Below are positions 1-9,617 of a stretch of 64,000 bases of DNA, one piece after another; within the stretch, counting starts at the first letter, position 1; each line of letters opens with the position of its first letter. The notes beneath the pieces were generated by a model that searched no databases, was not told where the DNA came from, and saw only the letters and a list, made by a program, of their open reading frames with translations. The stretch comes from Tolypothrix sp. PCC 7910 (GTDB taxonomy: Bacteria; Cyanobacteriota; Cyanobacteriia; Cyanobacteriales; Nostocaceae), in the NCBI RefSeq assembly GCF_011769525.1, contig NZ_CP050440.1, forward strand, positions 2,977,501 to 3,041,500. Direction: 5' to 3'. The position numbers were made by a program, and so were the translations under genes.

Positions 1-801
<801 letters not shown>

Positions 802-1164
802 ATGAGCATCAATGTTGTCACCCTTGTTGGCCGTGTAGGCAGCGACCCAGATATAAAATATTTCGAGTCTGGTAGTGTCAAGTGTAGATTGACGTTAGCA
901 GTAAACAGGCGATCGCGAAATAGAGATGAGCCTGATTGGTTTACATTAGAATTATGGGATAAAACAGCAGAGATTGCTGGTAATTATGTGCGTAAAGGTA
1001 GCTTAATTGGTATCAAAGGCTCTTTAAAGTTTGACACATGGAGCGATCGCCAAACCGGAGCAAGTAGATCTTCGCCAATTATCAGAGTAGACCAACTAGA
1101 GTTGTTAGGTTCTAAACGCGATAATGAAGCGGCAATGACAGATATGTCATCAGAACATTTCTAA
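802..1164 (+). CDS. ssb: Single-stranded DNA-binding protein
   Basis: OB-fold SSB of 120 residues that coats single-stranded DNA in replication, recombination and repair. It starts MSINVVTLVGRVGSDPDIKY, with the characteristic VGRVGSDP beta-strand and a DWFTLELWDKTAEIAGNYVRKG core. The protein is short: it stops soon after the OB fold and ends AAMTDMSSEHF, lacking the flexible linker and acidic DDDIPF-type tip that recruits partner proteins in E. coli SSB. It corresponds by context to Anabaena alr0088. An AAGG ribosome-binding sequence precedes the ATG, and a LexA box lies just upstream. Confidence 0.93.
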   Translation: MSINVVTLVGRVGSDPDIKYFESGSVKCRLTLAVNRRSRNRDEPDWFTLELWDKTAEIAGNYVRKGSLIGIKGSLKFDTWSDRQTGASRSSPIIRVDQLELLGSKRDNEAAMTDMSSEHF

Positions 1165-1179
1165 AATGAGTCCAAAGTC

Positions 1180-1217
1180 AACAGTCCAGTATCAAACTAT
1201 ATTGACCCTGGACTGTT
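1180..1217. terminator. Hairpin between convergent ssb and SIMPL gene
   Basis: AACAGTCCAG (1180-1189) can pair with CTGGACTGTT (1208-1217), giving a 10-bp stem between two convergent genes. The following bases are a run of TTGACTGT-type heptamers, a short tandem repeat common in heterocystous cyanobacteria. No strong T-tract, so termination is a guess. Confidence 0.4.
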
Positions 1218-1240
1218 AACTGTTGACCGTTGACTGTTGA

Positions 1241-1993
1241 CTAATAACTAATTTGCAATGTCACCGATGCTTCTACTTGCTGTTCGCCACCAATTACTGG
1301 AGTTGAAGCATCAGCTTGAGCTAGTTTTGCAGACTCAGCACGGTATAAAACAGGTAATGGTGGTGGCGCACTCGCACCGTTCACTTGAATGCTTACTACT
1401 TCTTTAGATGTCAAACCCAAAGAACTGAAAACTGCTTGTGCTTGTGCTTGTGCGTCTTGAGTAGCTTCTTTGAGTGCTTGCTTTTGAGCAGCTGCGATCG
1501 CTTCATCAGTTGCCACAAAACTAATACCATTAATTTGTGTAGCACCAGCTTTTACAGCTTCATCCAATAATGGGCCAGCTTTTTCTGTTGCAATCCGAAA
1601 ACTCACAGTGTTGCTGGCAGCATACCCAGTAATTCGCTGCACGTTATTTGTATAACTATAAACTGGATTCAGGCGAATACCTGTGGTTTGTAACTTCTCT
1701 ACATTCCGGTTCTTGAGTAGAGCAACTACTGCTGTTGACCTACGGGCGGCTTCTTGCTGTACTTCTTGGGCTGTTTTTCCTTGAATTTCTACCCCTAAGT
1801 TAACTAAAGATAAAGTCGTAGGAATTGCTTCCATACCACGACCACTAACAGTCAGAGTTCGCCACAATTTTTCTTTTTCTTGGGCTAAACCTGGCTGCAT
1901 AAAAGTTACACAAACTAGCAAAGCTAAAGGCAAGGTTTTACAAAAATTGCCAACATTAAACCGTGAACCGGATAATAAAGCGGCTCTCAACAT
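1241..1993 (-). CDS. SIMPL (DUF541) domain exported protein
   Basis: Periplasmic SIMPL-domain protein, 250 residues. The start is set at ATG 1993 because GAGGAG sits nine bases upstream; the reading frame extends to a TTG at 2011 that has no such site. An N-terminal signal peptide is visible (hydrophobic LPLALLVCVTFMQPGLA, cleavage near A-QEKEK). The DUF541 fold follows, with TLTVSGRGMEAIPTTLSLVNLGVE at the start and the repeated ALKEATQDAQAQAQAV helix. The molecular role of the family is poorly defined; some members affect oxidative-stress tolerance or surface polysaccharide. Transcribed towards ssb. Confidence 0.85.
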   Translation of the reverse strand: MLRAALLSGSRFNVGNFCKTLPLALLVCVTFMQPGLAQEKEKLWRTLTVSGRGMEAIPTTLSLVNLGVEIQGKTAQEVQQEAARRSTAVVALLKNRNVEKLQTTGIRLNPVYSYTNNVQRITGYAASNTVSFRIATEKAGPLLDEAVKAGATQINGISFVATDEAIAAAQKQALKEATQDAQAQAQAVFSSLGLTSKEVVSIQVNGASAPPPLPVLYRAESAKLAQADASTPVIGGEQQVEASVTLQISY

Positions 1994-2227
1994 AAAATTT
2001 GCACTCCTCAAAAAAATTATCTCGGATATTTGTCATAGAGCATATCTAACAATCAAGATTTAACGGTTAACTGTGCATAGTCAACCGCCACCACTAAGTT
2101 TTCACAATTCTTATGGGATTGAATAGATATGATTTGTATGTTTATACTTTGACACTGTTACAGTCAAAAACGGAAATGGTTTCATTTTTTGAAACTAAAA
2201 AAATTACATCTGACTGTGGAGATCTTG

Positions 2228-2641
2228 ATGGCGTATTGGCTGCTGAAAACTGAACCTGATAATTATTCCTACTCTGATTTAGAAAGAGATGGTAGTACAG
2301 TTTGGGATGGAGTAAATAATCCTCTGGCTTTGAAACATCTGCGGACAATGCTGCTCGGTGACTTGGCTTTGATTTATCACACAGGTAAAGAACGACAGAT
2401 TGTAGGTCTAGCAGAGATAGTCAGTCAACCTTACGCCGATCCAGCATTAAATGATGCCAAACGCGCAGTCGTAGATGTGCGGGCAATACAAAAAGTAAAA
2501 CAGCCTGTGACTTTAGCCCAAATTAAGCAGGAGAGCTTTTTTATAGATTTTGACTTACTAAAACTCCCGAGGCTTTCTGTCGTCCCAGTTTCAGAATTAT
2601 ATTGGCAACACCTAATGCAGTTAGCAGACAGCAAAGTTTAA
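2228..2641 (+). CDS. EVE domain-containing protein
   Basis: Small (137-residue) EVE-domain protein of the PUA-like superfamily; relatives bind modified bases in RNA or DNA. The start is ATG 2228 (MAYWLLKTEPDNYSYSDLER), because GGAG lies just upstream and WLLKTEP is the conserved start of the family; the frame is open further upstream but without family similarity. The segment TVWDGVNNPLALKHLRTMLLGDLALIYHTG is typical. The C-terminal ELYWQHLMQL also matches the family. The physiological substrate is unknown. Confidence 0.88.
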   Translation: MAYWLLKTEPDNYSYSDLERDGSTVWDGVNNPLALKHLRTMLLGDLALIYHTGKERQIVGLAEIVSQPYADPALNDAKRAVVDVRAIQKVKQPVTLAQIKQESFFIDFDLLKLPRLSVVPVSELYWQHLMQLADSKV

Positions 2642-2750
2642 TCAGTTCCTCCTCTACTTCCCTTGCCTAAAAAGTCCCTAATCTGAAGAGATAACGGCAG
2701 CCTTATCGTGTAAACAGGTAAAAATAAAGAGAAAGATTTTCGCAGAACCA

Positions 2751-4229
2751 ATGCAGTTTTTAAATGCAATCAACTCCTCTGTTCCCCTGTTGGCCAGCGC
2801 CACAGAAACAGTAGACAGTTCAATGGTAATGGCAGCAGTGCTGCTGAGTTTAGTGGTAATTTACTTCGCCAGCAAAGTTGGCGGAGAGTTATCCAACAGG
2901 GTCGGTTTACCGCCAGTTTTAGGCGAACTCGTAGGCGGTGTTGTCGTCGGTATCTCTGTGTTACACCTTTTAGTATTTCCTGAAGGTGGTACCGATAGTT
3001 CTAGCTCTTTAATTATCGCCTTCCTGCAATCCACTGCTGGGTTAACTCCACAAGCTGCTGATGGTGTATTTGCAGCACAGTCAGAAGTCATTTCTGTCTT
3101 AGCAGAATTGGGTGTGATCATTCTGCTATTTGAAATTGGTTTGGAATCAAACTTAAAAGACTTAATGGCAGTTGGTATCCAAGCCACGATTGTTGCAGTC
3201 GTCGGGGTAGTAGCACCTTTTGCTGCGGGTACTGTGGGGTTGATGACTTTGTTTGGTATCGATGCTGTTCCAGCGATTTTTGCTGGCGCAGCTTTGACCG
3301 CTACTAGTATTGGGATTACGTCCAAGGTACTTTCAGAAATTGGACGACTCAATTCTAAAGAAGGGCAGATTATTCTGGGTGCGGCTGTAATTGATGACGT
3401 ACTAGGAATTATTGTGTTGGCGGTGGTTGCTAGCTTGGCGAAAGAAGGCGAAGTAGATGTCACTAAAGTTATTTTTCTCATTATCAGTGCAACTACTTTC
3501 TTGCTGGGTGCAATTTTGCTAGGCAATTTTTTCAATAGGTCTTTTGTAAGAATTGTCAACCGTCTCAAAACGCGGGGTGAATTGGTCATTCCAGCATTCA
3601 TCTTTGCCTTTGTCATGGCATATCTCGCTGCTGTAATCCAATTAGAAGCAATTTTGGGAGCTTTTGCGGCTGGTTTAGTTTTGGAAGAGACAGATAAGCG
3701 TAAAGAACTGCAAAAGCAAGTCATTCCTATTGCTGATCTGTTTGTACCAATTTTCTTTGTCACTGTCGGAGCAAAAACTGATTTGGGCGTATTAAACCCT
3801 GCTATTCCCACTAATCGGGAAGGTTTAGTCATGGCTAGTTTCCTGATTATCGTAGCCATTATTGGAAAAGTAATTACAGGCTTAACGGTGTTTGGTCAGC
3901 CAGAAATCAACCGTTTAGCCATTGGTGTGGGGATGATTCCCAGAGGCGAAGTAGGATTAGTATTTGCTGGTGTTGGTGCTGCTAGTGGAGTACTCTCCAA
4001 ACCACTGGGAGCAGCAATTATCATGATGGTAATTTTGACAACCTTTTTAGCGCCACCGCTGTTACGGTTTGTCTTTCCAGACACAACAAATGGGGCAACA
4101 GAGACAGAAAAATTAGTATTAGATGTTGCTGGGGCTACATCCTTGACAATCGAACAACCTCAGTTGCTCACCGCAAAATCGCCAGATGTCGCTAATTTAG
4201 AATCAGCTCCGGATTCTTCAGAGAGTTAA
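2751..4229 (+). CDS. CPA2-family Na+/H+ (monovalent cation) antiporter
   Basis: Inner- or thylakoid-membrane cation/proton antiporter, 492 residues with about 12 hydrophobic segments. The N-terminal region has GLPPVLGELVGGVVVG, typical of CPA2 exchangers, and the core contains GAAVIDDVLGIIVLAVV, whose paired aspartates form the ion-binding site in this family. A later segment, AIGVGMIPRGEVGLVFAGVG, is also diagnostic. The protein ends in a hydrophilic tail of about 60 residues with no recognisable TrkA-N domain. It resembles cyanobacterial NhaS3-type proteins, but I do not assign the name. Likely role: Na+/K+ and pH homeostasis. Confidence 0.9.
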   Translation: MQFLNAINSSVPLLASATETVDSSMVMAAVLLSLVVIYFASKVGGELSNRVGLPPVLGELVGGVVVGISVLHLLVFPEGGTDSSSSLIIAFLQSTAGLTPQAADGVFAAQSEVISVLAELGVIILLFEIGLESNLKDLMAVGIQATIVAVVGVVAPFAAGTVGLMTLFGIDAVPAIFAGAALTATSIGITSKVLSEIGRLNSKEGQIILGAAVIDDVLGIIVLAVVASLAKEGEVDVTKVIFLIISATTFLLGAILLGNFFNRSFVRIVNRLKTRGELVIPAFIFAFVMAYLAAVIQLEAILGAFAAGLVLEETDKRKELQKQVIPIADLFVPIFFVTVGAKTDLGVLNPAIPTNREGLVMASFLIIVAIIGKVITGLTVFGQPEINRLAIGVGMIPRGEVGLVFAGVGAASGVLSKPLGAAIIMMVILTTFLAPPLLRFVFPDTTNGATETEKLVLDVAGATSLTIEQPQLLTAKSPDVANLESAPDSSES

Positions 4230-4862
4230 TTGGATTCTTAGGTAGAAACACCCTGTTGATTACCTACTGAGGTAGATTAAGACTGTGTTCTGAGTTGTAA
4301 TTATTCAGAACTCAGTCAGATTAAATGCGATCGCTCTCGGTGTTGGCTAAGTAGCATTCCGTGGTCATAGTTCTCAATGTACTTGAGTATTTTCCTATGG
4401 TCACGGGAAACTTATAGCTTTGAGTGTCCGTCCCCTAAGATTGTTAATTTGGTTTTTTTCTCATTCAGACCAGTATTTGGCCTCTGATTCGGTTGCTAGC
4501 TTTTCCCTGTTTTACTATCTTTCTTTGGTTATTTTTTCAGCAGTGTGGAAGTAAGTAATAGTCATGAACGGCATACACCAAGTATGAGCAAGGGAATAGA
4601 GACTAGTATGTTTTACTTAGACTCTGTACTCACAACTTTTGCTAGCGATCGCACAGCTTGAACTCAATTACCTGACTAATTCAAGTTTGACTGGCTGGGA
4701 TTTACTGCTTAAAGTCAATTCTGGTGATTTTTTGTGGTTGTGGTCTGATGCGATCGCTAGCAAAATCCAAGCTTGTGGCAAATTTGATGCTCTTAAGTTT
4801 ATGTCTTAATAGCAATGTTCAAGCTCAAATAGGCATAAAAATTCATTTTAGGTGATGCAAGT
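4230..4862. other. Gene-free stretch before amiC1 leader
   Basis: About 630 bases with HIP1 sites and several direct AT-rich runs but no credible ORF on either strand. It must contain the amiC1 promoter; I could not single out a convincing one. Confidence 0.6.
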
Positions 4863-4925
4863 GTGACAATTTACCAATATGTTGAAATATTAACTACTCC
4901 CATGAATGTGAATCAGCAGAAATGA
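4863..4925 (+). CDS. Candidate leader peptide upstream of amiC1 (20 aa)
   Basis: A short ORF begins at GTG 4863, seven bases after a GGTGA ribosome-binding sequence, and ends at TGA 4923-4925. Its stop overlaps the amiC1 ATG (4922-4924) in an ATGA arrangement that suggests translational coupling. The peptide (I)YQYVEILTTPMNVNQQK closely matches the peptide of an equally placed ORF before amiC2. Between the two copies there are no indels up to the shared Lys codon, and some differences are synonymous. A start at ATG 4902 would give a seven-residue version. Expression is not demonstrated; the coding call rests on this paired conservation. Confidence 0.45.
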   Translation: MTIYQYVEILTTPMNVNQQK

Positions 4926-6742
4926 CTTTGAATCTAAATTGGTTAATACCTGGTACGTTAGGAACTGTTTTGTTGCTAGCATCACCAACGTTGGCAGCGA
5001 GGCTAGATTCTTGGCGTTTTGATGCCAATCAAAACCAGCTAGAAATCAATACGATGGGTGCTGTGCAACCGAAGGCACAATTACTTTTCAACCCTACTCG
5101 TCTAGTAATTGATCTACCACAAACTGTATTTGGCCGTCCCCAAGTCACACAAGATTTGGGTGGAGCAGTTCGCTCAATTCGTGTGGGACAGTTTGACCAA
5201 GAAACAACCCGCATCGTTGTTGAAATCAATCCAGGCTATACTATAGACCCCCAGCGGGTGCAATTTACACCGATTAATGCCAGCCGTTGGCTAGTCAAAT
5301 TACCCGATCCAGAAGTAGTCAAATTACCATCTGGCGATCGTAATGTTTATAATGCAACGGCGAGAGACTCTGCACCCAAACCTGAGTTACCCCCATTAAT
5401 TAACACCAGAGCAGGAGTTACTCAAATTGAAAGATTACGAGTCACGGGAGATGGATTTTTTATCCTGACGAGTGGTGGTAACCCCAAGATTGAGGTGAAT
5501 CGGACTGAGGATAAAAGGTTAATTAATATCGACATCTCCGGCGCTGCTTTATCACCAAGATTCGCGCAACAAGATGTATTAATTAACCGTTATGGTGTGA
5601 ATCGGATTCAATTTAGCCAATTACAAAATCAACCGCCTTTAGTGCGGATGACCATGCGGGTAGATACTAATAGCCCTGATTGGCGGGCTATTAGTAGCAG
5701 AGTTGGTGAATTAGTTATTTTGCCCAATAATAGTGGCGTGGGATTAGGCGAAGATAATAATCGCCCTCCGGTTACATCTGTTACCAGTTCCCCAGTAAAT
5801 ATTCAATCTGTAGAATTAGCGGGGAATGGCACACAATTGCTGATTCGTGGTGACCAAGCTTTATCTGCTACAGGTGGTTGGGATAGATCCTCTGGTTTAT
5901 TCCGCATTACAATTCCCAACGCGAAGGTATCTCCTAGGGTCAAGGGGCCAGCTTTAGATGCTACAAGTCCGATTTTGCGGGTAAGGCTTCAACCCCAAGA
6001 ACCAAATACAGTAGTTGTTTTCGTTCAACCAGCATCTGGAGTACAAATTGGCGAACTTAACCAAGTTGGTAGTCAGCTGATAGCGCTACAATTACAACGC
6101 TTTTCTCAAGTTAGACCACCTCTCGATTTACCACCGCGATCGCCTTCAGATCTGCCAGATAGCAATCTTCCCCTACCTGGTTCAGGTTCCACAATTCCCA
6201 ACGGGCGAATGGTAGTGCTAATTGACCCCGGACATGGAGGTAAAGACTCTGGAGCCATTGGGATTGGCGGGGTACGTGAGAAAGACATTATCTTACCAAT
6301 TGGTAGTAGGGTGGCAGAGATATTGCAGCAAAATGGCGTGCAAGTAATTATGAGCCGTAATTCTGACTATTTTGTCAGCTTGGAAGGGCGAGTTGTGATG
6401 GCAGCCAGAGCAAGAGCTGATGTCTTTGTCAGTATTCATGCCAATTCAGCAGGTGCAGGTCGTCCTGATGTGAATGGATTAGAAACGTATTATTACGACA
6501 GTGGTCTTAGTTTAGCTCGCATTGTTCATAGCAACATTCTCCAAAGTTTAAATGTCAGAGACCGCGGAGTGCGACGAGCTAGGTTTTATGTCCTCAGAAA
6601 AAGTTCTATGCCTTCAATTTTGGTAGAAACTGGTTATTTAACTGGTCGAGTGGATGTTGCCAACCTCCAAAGCTCTAATTATCAAAATCAAATGGCGGAA
6701 GCGATCGCTCGCGGTATCCTCCAGTATCTTAAACAAAGATAA
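4922..6742 (+). CDS. amiC1: N-acetylmuramoyl-L-alanine amidase AmiC1 (AMIN + Amidase_3)
   Basis: Zinc amidase cleaving the amide bond between MurNAc and the peptide stem, 606 residues. A signal peptide (LIPGTLGTVLLLASPTLA) is followed by an AMIN domain (LDSWRFDANQNQLEINT...), a second AMIN-like segment, a Pro/Ser-rich linker and a C-terminal Amidase_3 domain. The zinc and catalytic residues are all present: H438 in DPGHGG, E453 in REKD, H506 in SIHANS and E569 in LVETGYLTG. It is paired with a paralogue downstream, as alr0092/alr0093 in Anabaena, where AmiC proteins drill septal nanopores for cell-cell communication. The start overlaps the stop of a short leader ORF. Confidence 0.93.
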   Translation: MTLNLNWLIPGTLGTVLLLASPTLAARLDSWRFDANQNQLEINTMGAVQPKAQLLFNPTRLVIDLPQTVFGRPQVTQDLGGAVRSIRVGQFDQETTRIVVEINPGYTIDPQRVQFTPINASRWLVKLPDPEVVKLPSGDRNVYNATARDSAPKPELPPLINTRAGVTQIERLRVTGDGFFILTSGGNPKIEVNRTEDKRLINIDISGAALSPRFAQQDVLINRYGVNRIQFSQLQNQPPLVRMTMRVDTNSPDWRAISSRVGELVILPNNSGVGLGEDNNRPPVTSVTSSPVNIQSVELAGNGTQLLIRGDQALSATGGWDRSSGLFRITIPNAKVSPRVKGPALDATSPILRVRLQPQEPNTVVVFVQPASGVQIGELNQVGSQLIALQLQRFSQVRPPLDLPPRSPSDLPDSNLPLPGSGSTIPNGRMVVLIDPGHGGKDSGAIGIGGVREKDIILPIGSRVAEILQQNGVQVIMSRNSDYFVSLEGRVVMAARARADVFVSIHANSAGAGRPDVNGLETYYYDSGLSLARIVHSNILQSLNVRDRGVRRARFYVLRKSSMPSILVETGYLTGRVDVANLQSSNYQNQMAEAIARGILQYLKQR

Positions 6743-7494
6743 TCAAACGCCAAAAGTTGGGTAATTTCACTAGAGAGCCCAGATTGTTAACCAAGATAGG
6801 CACTTATATAATTCCATCACCTATTCAAAGATGAATCTACTCATTTTCCATTTTCAAAACAGCTAATAACAGTAACATCGCACAATTATCTATGAAAATC
6901 TTTCTTACTCATCAACAATCAACAGTCAGCCATATTTTCCAGACAATACCAAATCTCTCATAAAGGTAATTAACCTTATCTGTACAGTTCGACACACCCA
7001 TCTATAAAATATTTTTCTAAATATTAAAGAGTGGCTGTCACCAGCCTCGGTACACAAGTTAAGAGTAGTTAGATTTTTACACTAGGTGCATTAATTACTA
7101 GCAATCAAACAGTTAACTCAAGGATAAGGTGTCCAGCGTCAAGTATGAAGCACAGACATGATAGATAAATCGCCTATTTCAAAACAAGATACTGACTGAT
7201 AGCGCAGTTAATCCTTGAAATATCTCTATCTTGTTTGACCTAATTCAATTTACTTACTCTGGACAAATTTCGGGTTTTTCATGCTTTATCCTTGATTTTT
7301 CATACTTGAATGGTGAGTTTAATTCTAATTATCTTTTTTTGGTGTACCCTAATGCTTTGGAGGTGGAATTTAGCAGCATTAACAGCATGGCAAACTTGCA
7401 GAGATATGCTAAAATTTCACGCCATTAAGTATGTTGTTAATGCCAATGCAAAATGTTCTTGCTGCATTAAAGCTAATGTTTGGGCGGTGACGGT
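6743..7494. other. Gene-free stretch between amiC1 and amiC2
   Basis: About 750 AT-rich bases. Two overlapping short frames near 7.2-7.5 kb look like chance openings (no ribosome-binding site, no recognisable family). It presumably holds an amiC2 promoter. Apart from the leader ORF at its right edge I saw no similarity with the region before amiC1. Confidence 0.6.
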
Positions 7495-7563
7495 GTGAGG
7501 ATTTATCAATATTTTGAAAGCTTAACGGCTCCCATGAATGCGAATCAGGAGAAAGGACTGTGA
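7495..7563 (+). CDS. Candidate leader peptide upstream of amiC2 (22 aa)
   Basis: The ORF begins at GTG 7495, four bases after GGTGA, and ends at TGA 7561-7563, overlapping the amiC2 GTG start (7560-7562). The peptide VRIYQYFESLTAPMNANQEK then GL is the counterpart of the amiC1 leader: IYQY, E, LT, PMN, NQ and K are shared. AGGAG and AAGGA inside the 3' end of the leader ORF could serve as the amiC2 ribosome-binding site. The relationship may merely reflect the amiC duplication, but the frame and the overlap with the downstream start are preserved. Confidence 0.45.
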   Translation: MRIYQYFESLTAPMNANQEKGL

Positions 7564-9488
7564 AATTACACTGGTTACTACCCGGTACTTTTGGAACCAT
7601 CTTCATACTGTCGTCGCCAGCTTTTGCAGCGAGACTAGAATCTTGGCGCTTTGATGCCAATCAAAATCAGTTAGAAATCAACACCGCCGGTGGCGTACAA
7701 CCAAAGGCGCAACTGATTTTCAACCCTACTCGTTTGGTAATTGATTTACCTCAAACCGTATTTGGTCGTCCCCAGGTGACACAACCAGTAGGTGGCGGAA
7801 TTCGTTCAGTGCGTGTGGGACAGTTTGACCCAGAAACAACTCGCATTGTGGTCGAACTTAACCCCGGTTACACCATAGACCCCCAACAAATAAAATTTAC
7901 AGGTATCACTGCCAGTCGTTGGTCAGTAAAATTACCTAATCCCAAAATGGAGCAGGTGTCTGCTTCTAATAATATTCCAGAGCAACAAACGCCAGTTTCT
8001 AGAACTATCACTCCTGCTAAACCACCTGCCACCTCATTACCGCCAAGAAATATTTACAATGTAGTGAGAACCGCCCCGGTTACCCCCATCGATAATCGCA
8101 CTGCGGTTAACTCTAATTCAGGCGCAACTCAAATTCAAAAATTGCAACCCACAGGTGATGGATTTTTTATCCGTACCAGTGGCGGTAACCCTAGGATTCA
8201 GGTCAACCGTACTGAAGACAGAAAGACAATTAATATTGATATTGCTGGGGCTGCTTTAGCACCCACATTTGAGCAGCAAGATGTCTCAATTAACCGCTAT
8301 GGCGTAAATCGCATTCAATTTAGCCAGTTACAATCACAACCGCCTGTAGTGCGGATGACAATGCGGGTGGATAGCAATAGTCCCGATTGGCGAGCCAGTA
8401 ATAGCAGTGTCGGTGGCTTTGTACTTTTACCCAATAGTAGTGGGGTAAGATTACCTGCTGGGAATAATAATGCTAATGTTATCATCCCCAGTAGCAACTC
8501 TCCCTCGACGATTCAATCTGTAGAGTTGGCTGCGAATGGTACGCAGTTACTAATTCGTGGTGACCAAGCTTTATCTGCTACAGGTGGTTGGGATAGAGCC
8601 TCTGGCTTGTTCCGCATTACCATTCCTAATGCTAAGTTAGCTCCTAGAGTGAACGGGCCAGACTTAAACGCCAGTAGCCCGATTCTGCGAGTGAAACTAC
8701 AACCCCAAGAACCAAATACAGTAGTTGTCTTTGTTCAACCAGCAGCAGGCGTACAAATTGGCGAACTTAACCAAATTGGTAATCAGTTAGTAGCTTTACA
8801 ATTACAACGCTCTCGGGCAATTACATCGCCCAGAATCCCCCCTGTGGCTTTACCACCCCTACCGCTACCCAACCAAGGACAATTACCAGACCCAGCAGAT
8901 AATCCCCGGACTATACCGCAGCCAACACCACGTCCCGCAGTTCCTAGAGGCAAATTGTTAGTAGTGATTGACCCCGGACATGGTGGGAAGGATTCTGGTG
9001 CACCTGGCTTAGGTGGACTGCTAGAAAAGGATGTGGTTTTACCAATTGGTAAAAGAATCGCTACGATTTTGCAACAAAATGGTGTACAAGCAGTACTGAC
9101 TAGGGATGCTGACTTCTTTGTAGAACTTCAAGGACGGGTAGACATCGCAGACCGAGTCAATGCGACTTTATTTGTCAGCGTTCATGCTAACTCGGTTGAT
9201 AGCCGCCCTGATGTCAATGGATTGGAAGTATATTATTACGACAGCGGTTACGGTCTAGCCGAAACTGTCCGCAAATCGATTCTCCAAAATATCGGCACAA
9301 TCAAAGACCGCGGCACGCGTAAAGCTCGATTCTACGTCCTCAGAAAGAGTTCTATGCCTTCAATTTTGGTGGAAACTGGCTATATGACCGGTCGAGAAGA
9401 CAATCCGAGACTAGGTAGCTCAGAATACCAAAATCGGATGGCAGAAGCGATCGCCAATGGCATTCTCAAGTACTTACAAAGAAGGTAA
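7560..9488 (+). CDS. amiC2: N-acetylmuramoyl-L-alanine amidase AmiC2 (AMIN + Amidase_3)
   Basis: Paralogue of AmiC1, 642 residues from a GTG start. The order is the same: signal peptide (LLPGTFGTIFILSSPAFA), AMIN domain, an insertion rich in Thr/Pro, a second AMIN-like region, a longer Pro-rich linker and Amidase_3. Catalytic residues H474 (DPGHGG), E489 (LEKD), H542 (SVHANS) and E605 (LVETGYMTG) are intact. The long linkers differ most between the paralogues, while the AMIN and amidase parts are nearly identical. In Nostoc punctiforme and Anabaena the AmiC2 orthologue is needed for cell-cell communication and differentiation. Start choice is supported by AGGAGAAAGGA just upstream. Confidence 0.93.
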   Translation: MKLHWLLPGTFGTIFILSSPAFAARLESWRFDANQNQLEINTAGGVQPKAQLIFNPTRLVIDLPQTVFGRPQVTQPVGGGIRSVRVGQFDPETTRIVVELNPGYTIDPQQIKFTGITASRWSVKLPNPKMEQVSASNNIPEQQTPVSRTITPAKPPATSLPPRNIYNVVRTAPVTPIDNRTAVNSNSGATQIQKLQPTGDGFFIRTSGGNPRIQVNRTEDRKTINIDIAGAALAPTFEQQDVSINRYGVNRIQFSQLQSQPPVVRMTMRVDSNSPDWRASNSSVGGFVLLPNSSGVRLPAGNNNANVIIPSSNSPSTIQSVELAANGTQLLIRGDQALSATGGWDRASGLFRITIPNAKLAPRVNGPDLNASSPILRVKLQPQEPNTVVVFVQPAAGVQIGELNQIGNQLVALQLQRSRAITSPRIPPVALPPLPLPNQGQLPDPADNPRTIPQPTPRPAVPRGKLLVVIDPGHGGKDSGAPGLGGLLEKDVVLPIGKRIATILQQNGVQAVLTRDADFFVELQGRVDIADRVNATLFVSVHANSVDSRPDVNGLEVYYYDSGYGLAETVRKSILQNIGTIKDRGTRKARFYVLRKSSMPSILVETGYMTGREDNPRLGSSEYQNRMAEAIANGILKYLQRR

Positions 9489-9617
9489 AAATGTAGTAGA
9501 ACTTACCTAGTTAAAGAGGTGATATCAGACTTCTTTTGCATACAGGATTTATGAGTCTTAGCAAATTGGCTACTAAATCCTGTATCTTAAATCAAAAAAC
9601 TCAACCCATATCTGCCC

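Noticed and set aside
2861-3859. 332-codon open frame on the reverse strand inside the antiporter gene
   Set aside because: Its frame mirrors the codon pattern of the strongly supported antiporter; the translation is Thr/Ile/Pro-rich with no family and no ribosome-binding site.
7231-7498. Two overlapping frames of about 60 codons before amiC2
   Set aside because: No ribosome-binding site, hydrophobic-random composition, and they run into the leader ORF region; treated as chance openings.
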